Assembly (NCBI GenBank): GCA_965216585.1 | Contig: CBDCGC010000002.1 | Span: 248,001 to 312,000 of the forward strand | Reading direction: 5' to 3' | Length of the DNA stretch: 64,000 nucleotides | Origin: CADEER01 sp965216585 | Lineage (GTDB): Bacteria > Desulfobacterota > Binatia > HRBIN30 > CADEER01 | Part shown: piece after piece, positions 29,487 through 38,417 of the stretch | Position numbering within the stretch: position 1 is the first letter of the stretch | How the letters are laid out: each line of letters starts with the position of its first letter | Made by a program: the position numbers and the translations under genes | Notes under the pieces: generated by a model | What the model was told of the DNA's origin: nothing | What the model saw: the letters and a program-made list of their open reading frames with translations, nothing else | The model's database searches: none

Positions 29487-31174
29487 TGGCCAAGCAGCGC
29501 GTGCAGATCTACGACACGACGTTGCGCGACGGTTGCCAGGCCGAGGACATCGCACTGACGCTGCGCGACAAGTTGCGCATCGCCGAACGCCTGGACGGTA
29601 GTGGCATCCACTACGTCGAGGGCGGATGGCCGGGTTCGAACCCGCGCGACGAGGCGTTTTTCGCAGAGGTGAAGAAGCTGCGACTCAAGCGTGCAAAGGT
29701 CGCCGCCTTCGGCTCGACGCGGCGCGCTGGGACCAAGGCGAGCAGCGACCGCAACGTCGCCAAGCTACTGTCCTCGGCGACGCCAGTCGTGACGATTTTC
29801 GGCAAGTGTTGGGACCTGCATGTGCGCGACGATTTGCGCGTGCCGCTGGAGGAGAATCTCGACCTCATTCACGACACGATCCGCTATTTGAAGAAGCACG
29901 TCGATGAGGTGATCTTCGACGCCGAGCACTTCTTCGACGGCTACTGCCGCAATCCCGACTACGCTTTGCAATGCGTCGGTGCCGCAGACGATGCCGGTGC
30001 GGATTTGCTTTGCTTGTGCGAAACCAACGGTGGGCGCCTGCCACAGGAGGTCGCGGCTGGGGTCGATGCGGTGCGTGCGACGACGACGACACCGATCGGC
30101 ATCCACTGTCACAACGACTCCGAGTTGGCCGTGGCGAACTCGCTGATTGCCGTCGAGCGCGGCGCCGCGCAGGTGCAGGGGACGATCAACGGCTTCGGCG
30201 AACGCTGTGGCAACGTCAACCTGTGCTCGGTGATTGCCAATTTGCAGCTCAAGATGGGGCGATCGGTGATGTCGGCGGCCCATCTGCGCAGGCTGCAGGA
30301 GTTGTCGCACTTCGTCGACGAGCTGGCGAATATCGAGCCGGACAAGCGCCAGCCTTTCGTCGGCCGGAGCGCCTTTGCCCACAAGGGGGGCGTTCACGTC
30401 GCTGCCGTGAAGCGCAACCGTGAAACCTACGAGCACATCGATCCGACGCTGGTCGGCAACGAGCAGCGCGTGCTGGTGTCGGATCTCTCGGGCCGGGCCA
30501 ATCTGCTCTACAAGGCGGAGCGCTTTGGCATTGGGTTGGAAAGCTCGCACGTCCGCAAGCTGGTCGAAGAGGTGAAGGACCTCGAGCATCGCGGCTATCT
30601 CTTCGAGGGAGCCGATGCGTCGCTCGAATTGCGAATGCAGCGCGTTCTCGGTGAGGTGCCGCGCTTCTTCGATCTCGTGCAGTTTCGCGTCGTCGACGAG
30701 AAGGGGTATATGCGGCGGGTCTTCGACGCCAGCGGTGGTTTCGAAGTGGCGACCGACGAAATGTGCGAGCACGATCCGGCAAGCGCCTGGGCGGCGGTGA
30801 TGATTGCCGGACCCGATGGCGAGGTCGAGCACACGGCGGCGGAGGGCAATGGCCCGGTCAATGCCTTGGACAAAGCGTTGCGGCGCGGGCTGGCTCGCTT
30901 CTACCCCTCGGTCGACGAGATCGAGCTGTGCGACTACAAGGTGCGCGTGCTCGGTGGTGAGCACGGCAGCGCCGCCCTGGTGCGGGTGTTGATCGACTCG
31001 CGCGATTCGCGCCATCGCTGGGGCACGGTAGGGGTGTCGGTCAACGTCATCGAAGCGAGTTGGCAGGCGATCGTCGACAGCTTCGAGTACAAGCTCTACA
31101 AGGATCAGCGCAAGCGCAAAGGCGGTCGTCGCAAGGTCGCGGCGAAGAAGCGACGGCTGGCCGCGGCGCGCTAG
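29483..31174 (+). CDS. cimA: (R)-citramalate synthase CimA
   Basis: 563 aa. Condenses acetyl-CoA and pyruvate to citramalate, giving a threonine-independent route to 2-oxobutyrate and isoleucine. DTTLRDGCQAEDIALTLRDK at the N-terminus, GIHCHNDSELAVANSL, GTINGFGERCGN, SAFAHKGGVHVAAV, and a LeuA-type allosteric dimer domain (about 400-535). The Lys/Arg-rich tail (QRKRKGGRRKVAAKKRR) is unusual and may bind nucleic acid or be disordered. It overlaps lysC (GTGATG at the junction: GTG 29483 or ATG 29486). Last gene of the operon; convergent with the MaoC gene. Confidence 0.92.
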   Translation: MMAKQRVQIYDTTLRDGCQAEDIALTLRDKLRIAERLDGSGIHYVEGGWPGSNPRDEAFFAEVKKLRLKRAKVAAFGSTRRAGTKASSDRNVAKLLSSATPVVTIFGKCWDLHVRDDLRVPLEENLDLIHDTIRYLKKHVDEVIFDAEHFFDGYCRNPDYALQCVGAADDAGADLLCLCETNGGRLPQEVAAGVDAVRATTTTPIGIHCHNDSELAVANSLIAVERGAAQVQGTINGFGERCGNVNLCSVIANLQLKMGRSVMSAAHLRRLQELSHFVDELANIEPDKRQPFVGRSAFAHKGGVHVAAVKRNRETYEHIDPTLVGNEQRVLVSDLSGRANLLYKAERFGIGLESSHVRKLVEEVKDLEHRGYLFEGADASLELRMQRVLGEVPRFFDLVQFRVVDEKGYMRRVFDASGGFEVATDEMCEHDPASAWAAVMIAGPDGEVEHTAAEGNGPVNALDKALRRGLARFYPSVDEIELCDYKVRVLGGEHGSAALVRVLIDSRDSRHRWGTVGVSVNVIEASWQAIVDSFEYKLYKDQRKRKGGRRKVAAKKRRLAAAR

Positions 31175-31189
31175 TCAAAGCAACAGTCG

Positions 31190-32101
31190 CTACGAAGGCG
31201 GCGTCACGAGACCCTGCAGGTGGACTTTGCCCTTGCGGGAGCGCAGGCCGAGTTGCCAGGTGCCGCCTTGGCGCATGGATGCGTAGTGCACCGTAGACGG
31301 AAGCCTGACCGGCTTGCGGAAGGCGACGCTGTAGTCGAAGGCCGTTGGCAGGCGGCCGGACAATCCGGCCAAGGCCCGTGCCGCCGTCCACATGCCGTGG
31401 GCGATGGCGCTGCGGAAACCGAGGGGGCGCGCGCCGAGGGCGTGCAGATGGATTGGATTGCGGTCGCCCGAGACCGCTCCGTAGCGGCGCCCGGCGTTGC
31501 TGGGAACACGCCAGATGGCGGTCAGCGGCAGGGACTCGACGTCGACGGCGCCGACTGCCGCCATGGCCGGGTCGTCGCCGGCTGCGGCGTCTTCGGCGGC
31601 CGGGGCGCCGCGCTTCAGATAGGTGCTGACGCTGTGCCAGACGGTTTGCTCGGCGACCGAGGCGGTCGCGACGACGTCGAATGCGTGGCCGCGCTTGTGC
31701 GGGCGCAGGTTCACGGTGGCGACGGCGAGGTCGACCCTTTCGTCGAGCGTGACCGGACGGTGTGCGCGGATGTAGTTGGCGACATGCACCAGCCCCGGTA
31801 GGGCGAAGGGAAATGCATCGTCGACCATGAGGGAAACCGACAGCGGGAAGGCGAGCATGTGCAGGTAGGTCGCCGGTAGGACGTGCGAGAAGGGGAAGCC
31901 GCAAGTGCGCGCATAGTCGGCGACGTGGTCGGCATCGATCGCCGCCTGATGGCGGCGCAGGGCAGTGCGCGGCAGATCACCGCCCCGGCGGCTCCTGCTG
32001 GTCGTCGCGCTGCGGATCAGCAAGCGGCCGAGCGCCGGCTCGGCGGCGACGGTTTGGTACGAGAGGTCGCTGGGCAGGAGATCGTCGATGGCGGTTCCCA
32101 T
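31190..32101 (-). CDS. MaoC-like acyl dehydratase (double hot-dog)
   Basis: 303 aa. Two hot-dog halves. The C-terminal half carries the hydratase-2 motif YGAVSGDRNPIHLHALGARP followed by GFRSAIAHGMWTAARAL, with the catalytic Asp/His pair. The N-terminal half is degenerate but has HVLPATYLHMLAFPLS. Such proteins hydrate or dehydrate acyl-CoA/ACP and pair with HMW FabG reductases, as here (12 bp downstream of fabG). A role in a fatty-acid, mycolate-like or polyhydroxyalkanoate-type cycle is inference. Confidence 0.85.
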   Translation of the reverse strand: MGTAIDDLLPSDLSYQTVAAEPALGRLLIRSATTSRSRRGGDLPRTALRRHQAAIDADHVADYARTCGFPFSHVLPATYLHMLAFPLSVSLMVDDAFPFALPGLVHVANYIRAHRPVTLDERVDLAVATVNLRPHKRGHAFDVVATASVAEQTVWHSVSTYLKRGAPAAEDAAAGDDPAMAAVGAVDVESLPLTAIWRVPSNAGRRYGAVSGDRNPIHLHALGARPLGFRSAIAHGMWTAARALAGLSGRLPTAFDYSVAFRKPVRLPSTVHYASMRQGGTWQLGLRSRKGKVHLQGLVTPPS

Positions 32102-32113
32102 GTCGAATCCGAA

Positions 32114-33475
32114 TCAAGCACCGAGGAGGTTCTGGCCGCACACCCGCAGAGTCGTGCCGTTGATCCAAGCCGAGTCGGGCGCGGCGAAGAAAGCGATGGT
32201 CTCGGCGACGTCGATCGCAAGGCCGCCCTGGCCGAGGCTCGAGGCGCGCCGTCCCACCTCGCGCACGGTCAGCGGCATCGCCGCTGTCATGTCGGTTTCG
32301 ATGAATCCCGGCGCGACGGCGTTGATCGTCCCATTGCGCTCGGCGAGCGCGGCGGCCAGCGCTTCGACATGGCCGATCAACCCGGCCTTGGAAGTGGCGT
32401 AGTTGGTTTGTCCGCGGTTGCCGGCGATGCCCGACATCGACGAGACGCAGACGATGCGCGCCCCATCGTTCAGCGTGTTTGCCGCTTTGAGGAGATGAGC
32501 GTTGATGCGCTCGATGGCAACCAAGTTGACCGACAAGACGAGATCCCACAGCTTGGCATCCATGCCGGCCAGAGTTTTGTCGCGGGTGATGCCGGCGTTG
32601 TGGACGACGATGTCGACGCCGCCGTGGCGCTCGCGCAGATGCGTTGCCAGTTGATCGGCAGCGTCGTCATCGGTGATGTCGAGATGCAGCGCCGTGCCGC
32701 CGACGCGGTTGGTCGTTGCCGCCAGAGTCTCACCGGCGCTGGCCAGGTCGAGACAGACGACATGCGCACCGTCGCGCGCGAAAACCTCGGCGATCGAAGC
32801 GCCGATGCCGCGGGCCGCGCCGGTGACGACGGCGACTTTGCCCGCCAGCGGTTGGCTGGCATCGCCAGGTGCCGGTGGTGCGACCCGGGTCGGTGGTCCG
32901 ACGGTGAGGCGTTGGCCGCATACGAACGCCGACTTGGCGGAGAGGAGAAAGCGCAACGCGGAGGTGATGCCGCTTTCGGCGCCGGGCGCGACTTCGATCA
33001 GGTTGGCGGTAGCGCCGTGCCGCAGCTCTTTGGCGAGGCTGCGGACGAAACCCTCGAGAGATCGCTGTGCTGCGCGCACTGCCGGCTCGGACTCGAGCTC
33101 GGGAATGCCGCCGACCACGACGATGCGGCCGCAGGTGCCGAGGCTGCGAATGCTGCCGTGCAAAGCCTCGTAGAGCAGGCGCAGATCGCTCGAGCTGGCG
33201 AGGCCGCTGGCGTCGATGACGATTGCCCCGTAACGCGTGCCAGGCTGCGTTTGTGCGGATTCGCGATGCGTGTCGACCGCGGCGTCGTCGAGGACGCCCA
33301 GCGCCGCCTTCTCCGCACGCCCTTTTTTCAGACCGAGCACGAGAGCTGTGTTGCCGCCGACCAGGGGCTTGCCGGGCTCGAAACGACGCAGCGGTGTGGG
33401 AACCGGCAGTCCGACCAGAGCGGCGAGCTTTTCGCCGAACGGCGAGTTGACGATTTGCTGGTAGCGATCTGTCAT
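32114..33475 (-). CDS. fabG: High-molecular-weight 3-oxoacyl-ACP/CoA reductase (FabG4 type)
   Basis: 453 aa, about twice the usual FabG length. The N-terminal flavodoxin-like half (1-205) begins with the HMW-FabG signature VNSPFGEKLAALVGLPVPTPLRR. The C-terminal half is a complete SDR with VTGAARGIGASIAEVFARDG, NNAG-like HNAGITRDKTL, catalytic Ser/Tyr/Lys in SSMSGIAGNRGQTNYATSKA and the C-terminal ET-to-F segment. It reduces 3-ketoacyl thioesters with NAD(P)H, as shown for mycobacterial FabG4. Paired with a MaoC dehydratase. A thiolase that often accompanies them is not in the window. Confidence 0.92.
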   Translation of the reverse strand: MTDRYQQIVNSPFGEKLAALVGLPVPTPLRRFEPGKPLVGGNTALVLGLKKGRAEKAALGVLDDAAVDTHRESAQTQPGTRYGAIVIDASGLASSSDLRLLYEALHGSIRSLGTCGRIVVVGGIPELESEPAVRAAQRSLEGFVRSLAKELRHGATANLIEVAPGAESGITSALRFLLSAKSAFVCGQRLTVGPPTRVAPPAPGDASQPLAGKVAVVTGAARGIGASIAEVFARDGAHVVCLDLASAGETLAATTNRVGGTALHLDITDDDAADQLATHLRERHGGVDIVVHNAGITRDKTLAGMDAKLWDLVLSVNLVAIERINAHLLKAANTLNDGARIVCVSSMSGIAGNRGQTNYATSKAGLIGHVEALAAALAERNGTINAVAPGFIETDMTAAMPLTVREVGRRASSLGQGGLAIDVAETIAFFAAPDSAWINGTTLRVCGQNLLGA

Positions 33476-33559
33476 CGGTTGTGCCCCCTCCGGGGTTGTC
33501 TCCGCCTGCTCGCCGAAGTCGATCCGAGAAAGGAAAGCGTAGGCTCCGAATCGGAGTTC

Positions 33560-34876
33560 CTAGGTGTTGTACCCGGTCTCGCCGTGGTCGGCGAGGTCGA
33601 GACCGCGTAGCTCTGGCTCGTTGTCGACGCGCAGGCCAAAGATGGCATCGGCCAGCTTGAGAATGATGAACGAGACGACGCCGCAATAGGCGATGGTCAC
33701 GGCGATGGCGAAAAGCTGCGTCGCCAACTGACTGCCGATGGCGAGATCGTCGACGGCGCCGCCGAACGTCGACGAGGCGAAGATGGCGACGAGGGTGGTA
33801 CCTACGATGCCACCGAAACCGTGAACGCCGACGACGTCGAGGGCATCGTCGTAGCCGAATCGCTGCTTGAGTGTCGTCGCCGCCCAGTAGGCGACGATCG
33901 CCGACGCGAAGCCGATGACCAGTGCGCCGAGCGGCCCGACGTTGCCGGAGGCTGGCGTGATGGCAGCCAGACCGGCGATGGCGCCGGTTGCCAGTCCGAG
34001 GGCGCTCGGTTTGCCGTTCTTGATCCACTCGATCGCGCTCCAGGTGATCGCCGCGACGCTCGGGGAAATCTGTGTGACGGCGACTGCCATGGCTGCCTGG
34101 CCATTGGCGGCGAGGGCGCTGCCGCCGTTGAAGCCGAACCAGCCCACCCACAGCATTCCCGTTCCCACCAGGGTCATCGGAAGGTTGTGCGGTGGCATCG
34201 GTGTTTCGGGATAGCCCTTGCGCGGTCCGATCAGAATCGCCGCCAGGAGTGCCGCCACTCCGGCCGTGATGTGGACGACGATGCCGCCGGCAAAGTCGAA
34301 GACACCCATGTCGCCGAAGTAGGAGCCGCCGCCGCCCCACACCATGTGGCAGATGGGCAGATAGGCAAAGGTAAACCAGGTGACCGAGAAGAAGAGCATC
34401 GCCGAGAACTTCATGCGTTCGGCAAAGGCGCCGATGATCAGCCCCGGCGTGATGATGGCAAAGGTCATCTGGAAGACGAAGAAGATGGGTTCGGGAATCG
34501 AGCCGGCGAGCGTGTCTTGTCCGACTCCGGCGAGAAACATCTTGGATGTTCCACCGATGAACGAGCTCAGATTCGTTTGCCCCTCGACCATGCCGGTCGA
34601 ATCAAAGGCGAGTGAGTAGCCGTAGATCGTCCACAACACGGTGATGACTGCCGTCAGAGTGAAGCACTGCATGTAGATGGAGAGCACGTTCTTGGCGCGC
34701 ACCAGGCCGGCGTAGAACATGGCCAGGCCCGGTACCATCATGAAGAGAACGAGGGCGCTGGCGACGATGATCCAGGCGGTGTCGCCCGGGCTCAGCTCGG
34801 CGGCCGCAGCGATCTTGGGCGCGGCGATCGACAGCGCTGCGGCTAGAAAGCACAGTGAACCACGCCGTGTTCTCAT
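33560..34876 (-). CDS. amt: Ammonium transporter
   Basis: 438 aa from ATG 34876; a longer in-frame start at 34951 adds an unrelated leader. The signal-like first helix MRTRRGSLCFLAAALSIAAP precedes the 11-TM Amt core, with DTAWIIVASALVLFMMVPGLAMFYAGLVR, the pore region and the family signature DFAGGIVVHITAGVAAL. Conserved His residues are in VVHITAG and VHGFGG. Imports NH4+/NH3. No glnK/PII gene lies next to it, which is unusual but not rare. On the minus strand 84 bp before fabG, perhaps partly co-transcribed. Confidence 0.93.
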   Translation of the reverse strand: MRTRRGSLCFLAAALSIAAPKIAAAAELSPGDTAWIIVASALVLFMMVPGLAMFYAGLVRAKNVLSIYMQCFTLTAVITVLWTIYGYSLAFDSTGMVEGQTNLSSFIGGTSKMFLAGVGQDTLAGSIPEPIFFVFQMTFAIITPGLIIGAFAERMKFSAMLFFSVTWFTFAYLPICHMVWGGGGSYFGDMGVFDFAGGIVVHITAGVAALLAAILIGPRKGYPETPMPPHNLPMTLVGTGMLWVGWFGFNGGSALAANGQAAMAVAVTQISPSVAAITWSAIEWIKNGKPSALGLATGAIAGLAAITPASGNVGPLGALVIGFASAIVAYWAATTLKQRFGYDDALDVVGVHGFGGIVGTTLVAIFASSTFGGAVDDLAIGSQLATQLFAIAVTIAYCGVVSFIILKLADAIFGLRVDNEPELRGLDLADHGETGYNT

Positions 34877-35110
34877 AGGACCCCCCCGGACCTCCCCAGC
34901 GCCGTGTCCGGCGTCGGGCGTGCATGGACTTCTCGACGTTGAGAATCTCACCCCGGTTTTCTTATCGGCCAGGCCGCCGGGAATCCAGTCTGCTGGGTAA
35001 GGGCCCGCACCGCCATCCGGTACGCCGATCGAGTCTGGGTGTTCTTGGAATCGGCACCCGCGAGTGGTTAGAATCCGCGCCCGAAGGTTGGAGATGTCAG
35101 CGGTGGGGCG

Positions 35111-38100
35111 ATGAAAGGGGAAGGCGGGGGCGGCAGGGGGAGTCGCACCACTGGGGCCGCACTGCGCGCTGTCGTCGCGGTGTCCCTATTTTTCCTCGCG
35201 GCGCCGGGCGCCGCCGACGTCGAGAACGTCCGCCTCGGCAATTCCGGCGAGCACAGACTGGTCCGCTACGACGCCGGCGGCCGGCCGCTCGTCCGCTTCA
35301 GCGGCTTTGGTCTGATCAGGGACATGGCGCGCTACGACGACTCTACGGTCATCCTCGCCGAATATGATGCGAACCGGGTGACCGCGGTCGATCTCGCCGG
35401 TGAGATCAAGTGGAGTCACGAGCTTCGCCGCCCGCATTGCGTGTCGGTGGTCGGTCCCGATCGGATCTTCGTCTGTCAGCACGAGCCGCCGACCCTCGTC
35501 GAGATCAATCGAGCGGGCGAAGTTCTGTGGTCGATGCCGGTCGATCTGTCGAGATTCGGCGGCGCTGCGAGATTGGCCGACGGCGGGTTGGTCATCGCCG
35601 GAATGAGAAAGTCCGGTGTCGTCGAAGTTCTCTCCGCCGGCGGCCAGCTCGTCTGGTCGGTGGCCGACGATTTGACCAACCCACAAGGGGTGGTGGCTCT
35701 GCCGGACGGACGGGTTGCGGTATCCAATTTCGACGCGGAGAAGATCACTCTTCTGCGTCCCGGTACGCGCGATCGTGTCGACATCCGATTCTGCTGTCAT
35801 GCCCGGCAGATCGGTCTGACGAGGGCTGGCGGCTTGATCAGCGCATCGCCGGAGTCGCAACGCATCGGCATGTGGACGCTGGCGGGCGACGAGGTTGGCG
35901 GCTTTGCGACGAAGTACCCGGCACTCGATGCGATCGACCTGGCCGACGGCAGTGTGCTGGTCGCCGAGCACGCCGTTCCGGATCGCACTTGCTTGAACGT
36001 CGCGGCGACGGCTGCGCGGCGAACCGGCTCCGGACCGAGCTTCCTTCGCTGGTTGGCGATCGGTCTGCTCGGCGCGTTGGCGCTCGCGCTGCTCATTCAC
36101 TTGCCAGTTCTGGACGCCTGGCTTCGCCGGCCCTGGCATCTGACCTGGCGCCTGCCAGAGGTCGACTCACCGGCGCGCGAGGTTGCACGGCGGGTCGAAG
36201 TCGCCCTCTATCTCGCGGCACTTGCGGCCTGTCTCGGTGCGGCTGCGCACTTCCACAGCCAAGCTCTCGCCCGCCACCGCATCGAAGCGTGGCCGCTTGC
36301 CGGCTTCGTGTTCGCCGGCGGTGTCTTGTTGGCGGTCGTGCAGATGCGCACACCCGGCGCCGGCGGAAGTTGGGGCCAGCGGATGGCCGCCATGCCACCG
36401 ATGGCGGCAAGCACGTGGCGGATGTGGTTGTCATGGCTGGCCGCCATCGTGGCCGGTGTGGCGGCGCTCGCCGGCATCTACGACGGAGTCTACGGTTGGG
36501 AGCCCGCCGCCTGGATGGCTGCCATGGTGCTCTTCGCTCTCGGGTCGATTGCGCCGCCGCGGCGCCAGCAGGCGAGGGCCAACCCACGGGTGGTCGCCGG
36601 CGCCGTGCTGCTCGCCGTGCTGCTGCTCGGCCTGCGTGTTTTCGAGCTGGCGGACTGGCCGCGGCAGATTCACCAGGACATGGCGGTGTGGGGGGTGCAA
36701 GCCAAGCGCCTGATGGACGGCGATACGCCGATGCTTTTTGCGAACGACGGCTGGGCCGACATCCCACTGGTCGGCTATCTGTGGTCGTCGTTGTTTTCGG
36801 GGATGTCCGATCAGCCCATTGCCAGCGCCCGTATCGCCGCCGCACTTGGCAGCCTGCTGGCAATTCTCGCCGCCAGCCTGCTGGCGGCCCGCATGGCGGG
36901 AACGGCGGCGGCATTTTGCGCCGCTGTCCTGCTCGGCGTCAATCAGACCTTCCTCCACTTCAGCCGTATCCAGGCCTATATGGATCCCGTGCCGTTTGGC
37001 GTACTGGCGGTGTTCTGCCTGCTGCGCGGTTTCGAGGTCGGCCGCTACGGCTGGTTCGCCTTGGCTGGCTTGTCGGGTGGATTTGCCGCCCTCGGGTACC
37101 ACTCGGGGCGCATCACGCCGATCGTCATGATCACCGTCGCTGCGATCGTCATCGCCCGCTACCCGCGCGCCCTGGTGCACCGTTGGCGGGGCTTGGTGCT
37201 GTGCGGCGTGGCGGCGCTGGCGACGATCGGCCCGCAGGGCCTAGTCTACCTGCTCGGTCGCGCCGATGCGCTCGGTCGCGTCGGTCAGTACCTCTGGTAT
37301 ACGCACGGCGAGGTCGATTGGGATCTGCTCTGGCAAACGATCGCCAACGGAGTGCCGCGGGTCTTTGGCAGTTTTTGGTTCTACCGCGACAGCAGCACGC
37401 AGTACTCGGGCGCTACCCACCTGTTCCCGGTGACGGCGGCGTTGCTTGGCACATCGACGGTCGCCGCAGTGATTCGCTTTTGGGACGTGCGCGGCCTCCT
37501 CTTGGTGGTTTGGGCCAGCCTCATCTTCTTCGTCGGCGGTGTCTTGACCGTCGACCCTCCGTTCTACCCCCGTTTGGTGCAGGTCCTGGTACCGGTCTGC
37601 GTGCTCATCGCGCTCACCGTCGCGGCGTTGTCGCGCGCCGTGTCATTTGCCGCCGGGCGCGCCGGTTTGTGGTTGTCCATCTCGTTGGTCGGCGCTCTGT
37701 TGGTATTCGATGCCCGCCACCAACTGGTCTCGTACTGGCGGTTCCTGCATGGCATTCAGGTGCCCGGGCAGCCGCCGCGGGCCAACGTCCAGACGCCGCA
37801 AAGTCTCCTAGGCCGGGATCTGCTTCAATGGGACGCCGACACGCGCATCTATTTCGTCGCCGCGAATCCCATCGAGCACTCCTGCGCGCATCCGACGATT
37901 CGCTTCTTTGCCGATGCCCTCGACTCCAGTGACGCGCGCGATCTCGGCGATCACGTGCCGTTCGCCGACCGCCGCCGCGTCGTCGCCTACTTCAGGAAGG
38001 AAGACGAAGCAGAAGCGAAGTGGCTGCTGGAGGTCTATCCCGGTGCCGAGCTCTCGACCGTGACCAACAACCTGGGCGACGCCGCCTACTACCGGGTCGT

Positions 38101-38122
38101 CGTGCCGCCGCGCCCGGAGTGA
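35111..38122 (+). CDS. Periplasmic beta-propeller fused to a GT39-like polytopic glycosyltransferase
   Basis: 1003 aa. A signal or TM segment (about 16-35) is followed by roughly 270 residues of repeating strands typical of NHL/SMP-30/PQQ-like propellers (GFGLIRDMARYDDSTVILAEY, GPDRIFVCQHEPPTLVEIN, LADGGLVIAGM, LPDGRVAVSNF). From about 310 on, a dozen or so TM helices with a periplasmic loop IHQDMAVWGVQAKRLMDGD and FSRIQAYMDPVPFGVLAVF follow, resembling PMT/ArnT-like (GT39/GT83) lipid-linked sugar transferases. A soluble periplasmic C-terminal piece (about 890-1003) ends it. Substrate unknown. The propeller-transferase fusion is unusual; no frameshift or internal start explains it. Confidence 0.7.
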   Translation: MKGEGGGGRGSRTTGAALRAVVAVSLFFLAAPGAADVENVRLGNSGEHRLVRYDAGGRPLVRFSGFGLIRDMARYDDSTVILAEYDANRVTAVDLAGEIKWSHELRRPHCVSVVGPDRIFVCQHEPPTLVEINRAGEVLWSMPVDLSRFGGAARLADGGLVIAGMRKSGVVEVLSAGGQLVWSVADDLTNPQGVVALPDGRVAVSNFDAEKITLLRPGTRDRVDIRFCCHARQIGLTRAGGLISASPESQRIGMWTLAGDEVGGFATKYPALDAIDLADGSVLVAEHAVPDRTCLNVAATAARRTGSGPSFLRWLAIGLLGALALALLIHLPVLDAWLRRPWHLTWRLPEVDSPAREVARRVEVALYLAALAACLGAAAHFHSQALARHRIEAWPLAGFVFAGGVLLAVVQMRTPGAGGSWGQRMAAMPPMAASTWRMWLSWLAAIVAGVAALAGIYDGVYGWEPAAWMAAMVLFALGSIAPPRRQQARANPRVVAGAVLLAVLLLGLRVFELADWPRQIHQDMAVWGVQAKRLMDGDTPMLFANDGWADIPLVGYLWSSLFSGMSDQPIASARIAAALGSLLAILAASLLAARMAGTAAAFCAAVLLGVNQTFLHFSRIQAYMDPVPFGVLAVFCLLRGFEVGRYGWFALAGLSGGFAALGYHSGRITPIVMITVAAIVIARYPRALVHRWRGLVLCGVAALATIGPQGLVYLLGRADALGRVGQYLWYTHGEVDWDLLWQTIANGVPRVFGSFWFYRDSSTQYSGATHLFPVTAALLGTSTVAAVIRFWDVRGLLLVVWASLIFFVGGVLTVDPPFYPRLVQVLVPVCVLIALTVAALSRAVSFAAGRAGLWLSISLVGALLVFDARHQLVSYWRFLHGIQVPGQPPRANVQTPQSLLGRDLLQWDADTRIYFVAANPIEHSCAHPTIRFFADALDSSDARDLGDHVPFADRRRVVAYFRKEDEAEAKWLLEVYPGAELSTVTNNLGDAAYYRVVVPPRPE

Positions 38123-38417
38123 GCGGGAACAAGGCCCCGGCGCGGCGCCCTATCGTCAGAGAGAGCTCCGGATTGCCTCGCGCAGCGACACCCGCGGGGA
38201 GCCCTGCAAGGGGCTTGGATGATTTCAGCCAAGCGACAGCCGAGGGCTGAAGCCCACGGCTGAAGGGGAAGAAGCCCGGTGAACCGGGCTGAGATGGGTC
38301 ACCCGGCGTGCTACCGGATCATTCGATTTGCCTCGCGCGGCCGACACCACCCTTTGCCTGCGCCTCAGCCTACGAGCGCACTCGTCCTCCGCAGCCTTGG
38401 CGAAGGGGGAGCGAGTC
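38123..38417. other. Intergenic region containing a REP-like repeat
   Basis: 295 bp between convergent genes. I see no gene; the recognisable content is the two-hairpin repeat at 38224-38297. Bases 38350-38390 (TTGCCTGCGCCT... ACGAGCGC) resemble a stretch upstream of the second repeat copy near 41233-41270. Confidence 0.5.
38224..38297. repeat. REP-like two-hairpin element, copy 1
   Basis: About 74 bp, nearly identical to 41284-41356. Hairpin A has arms CAGCCGAGGGCT / AGCCCACGGCTG with one A:A mismatch and a GA loop. Hairpin B has a perfect stem AGCCCGG / CCGGGCT and loop TGAA. Located between the convergent 35111 gene and selO, where it may also terminate transcription. Confidence 0.85.

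Noticed and set aside
31883..33610. A 575-codon plus-strand frame over fabG and MaoC
   Set aside because: Antisense to two complete enzymes with intact motifs on the other strand.
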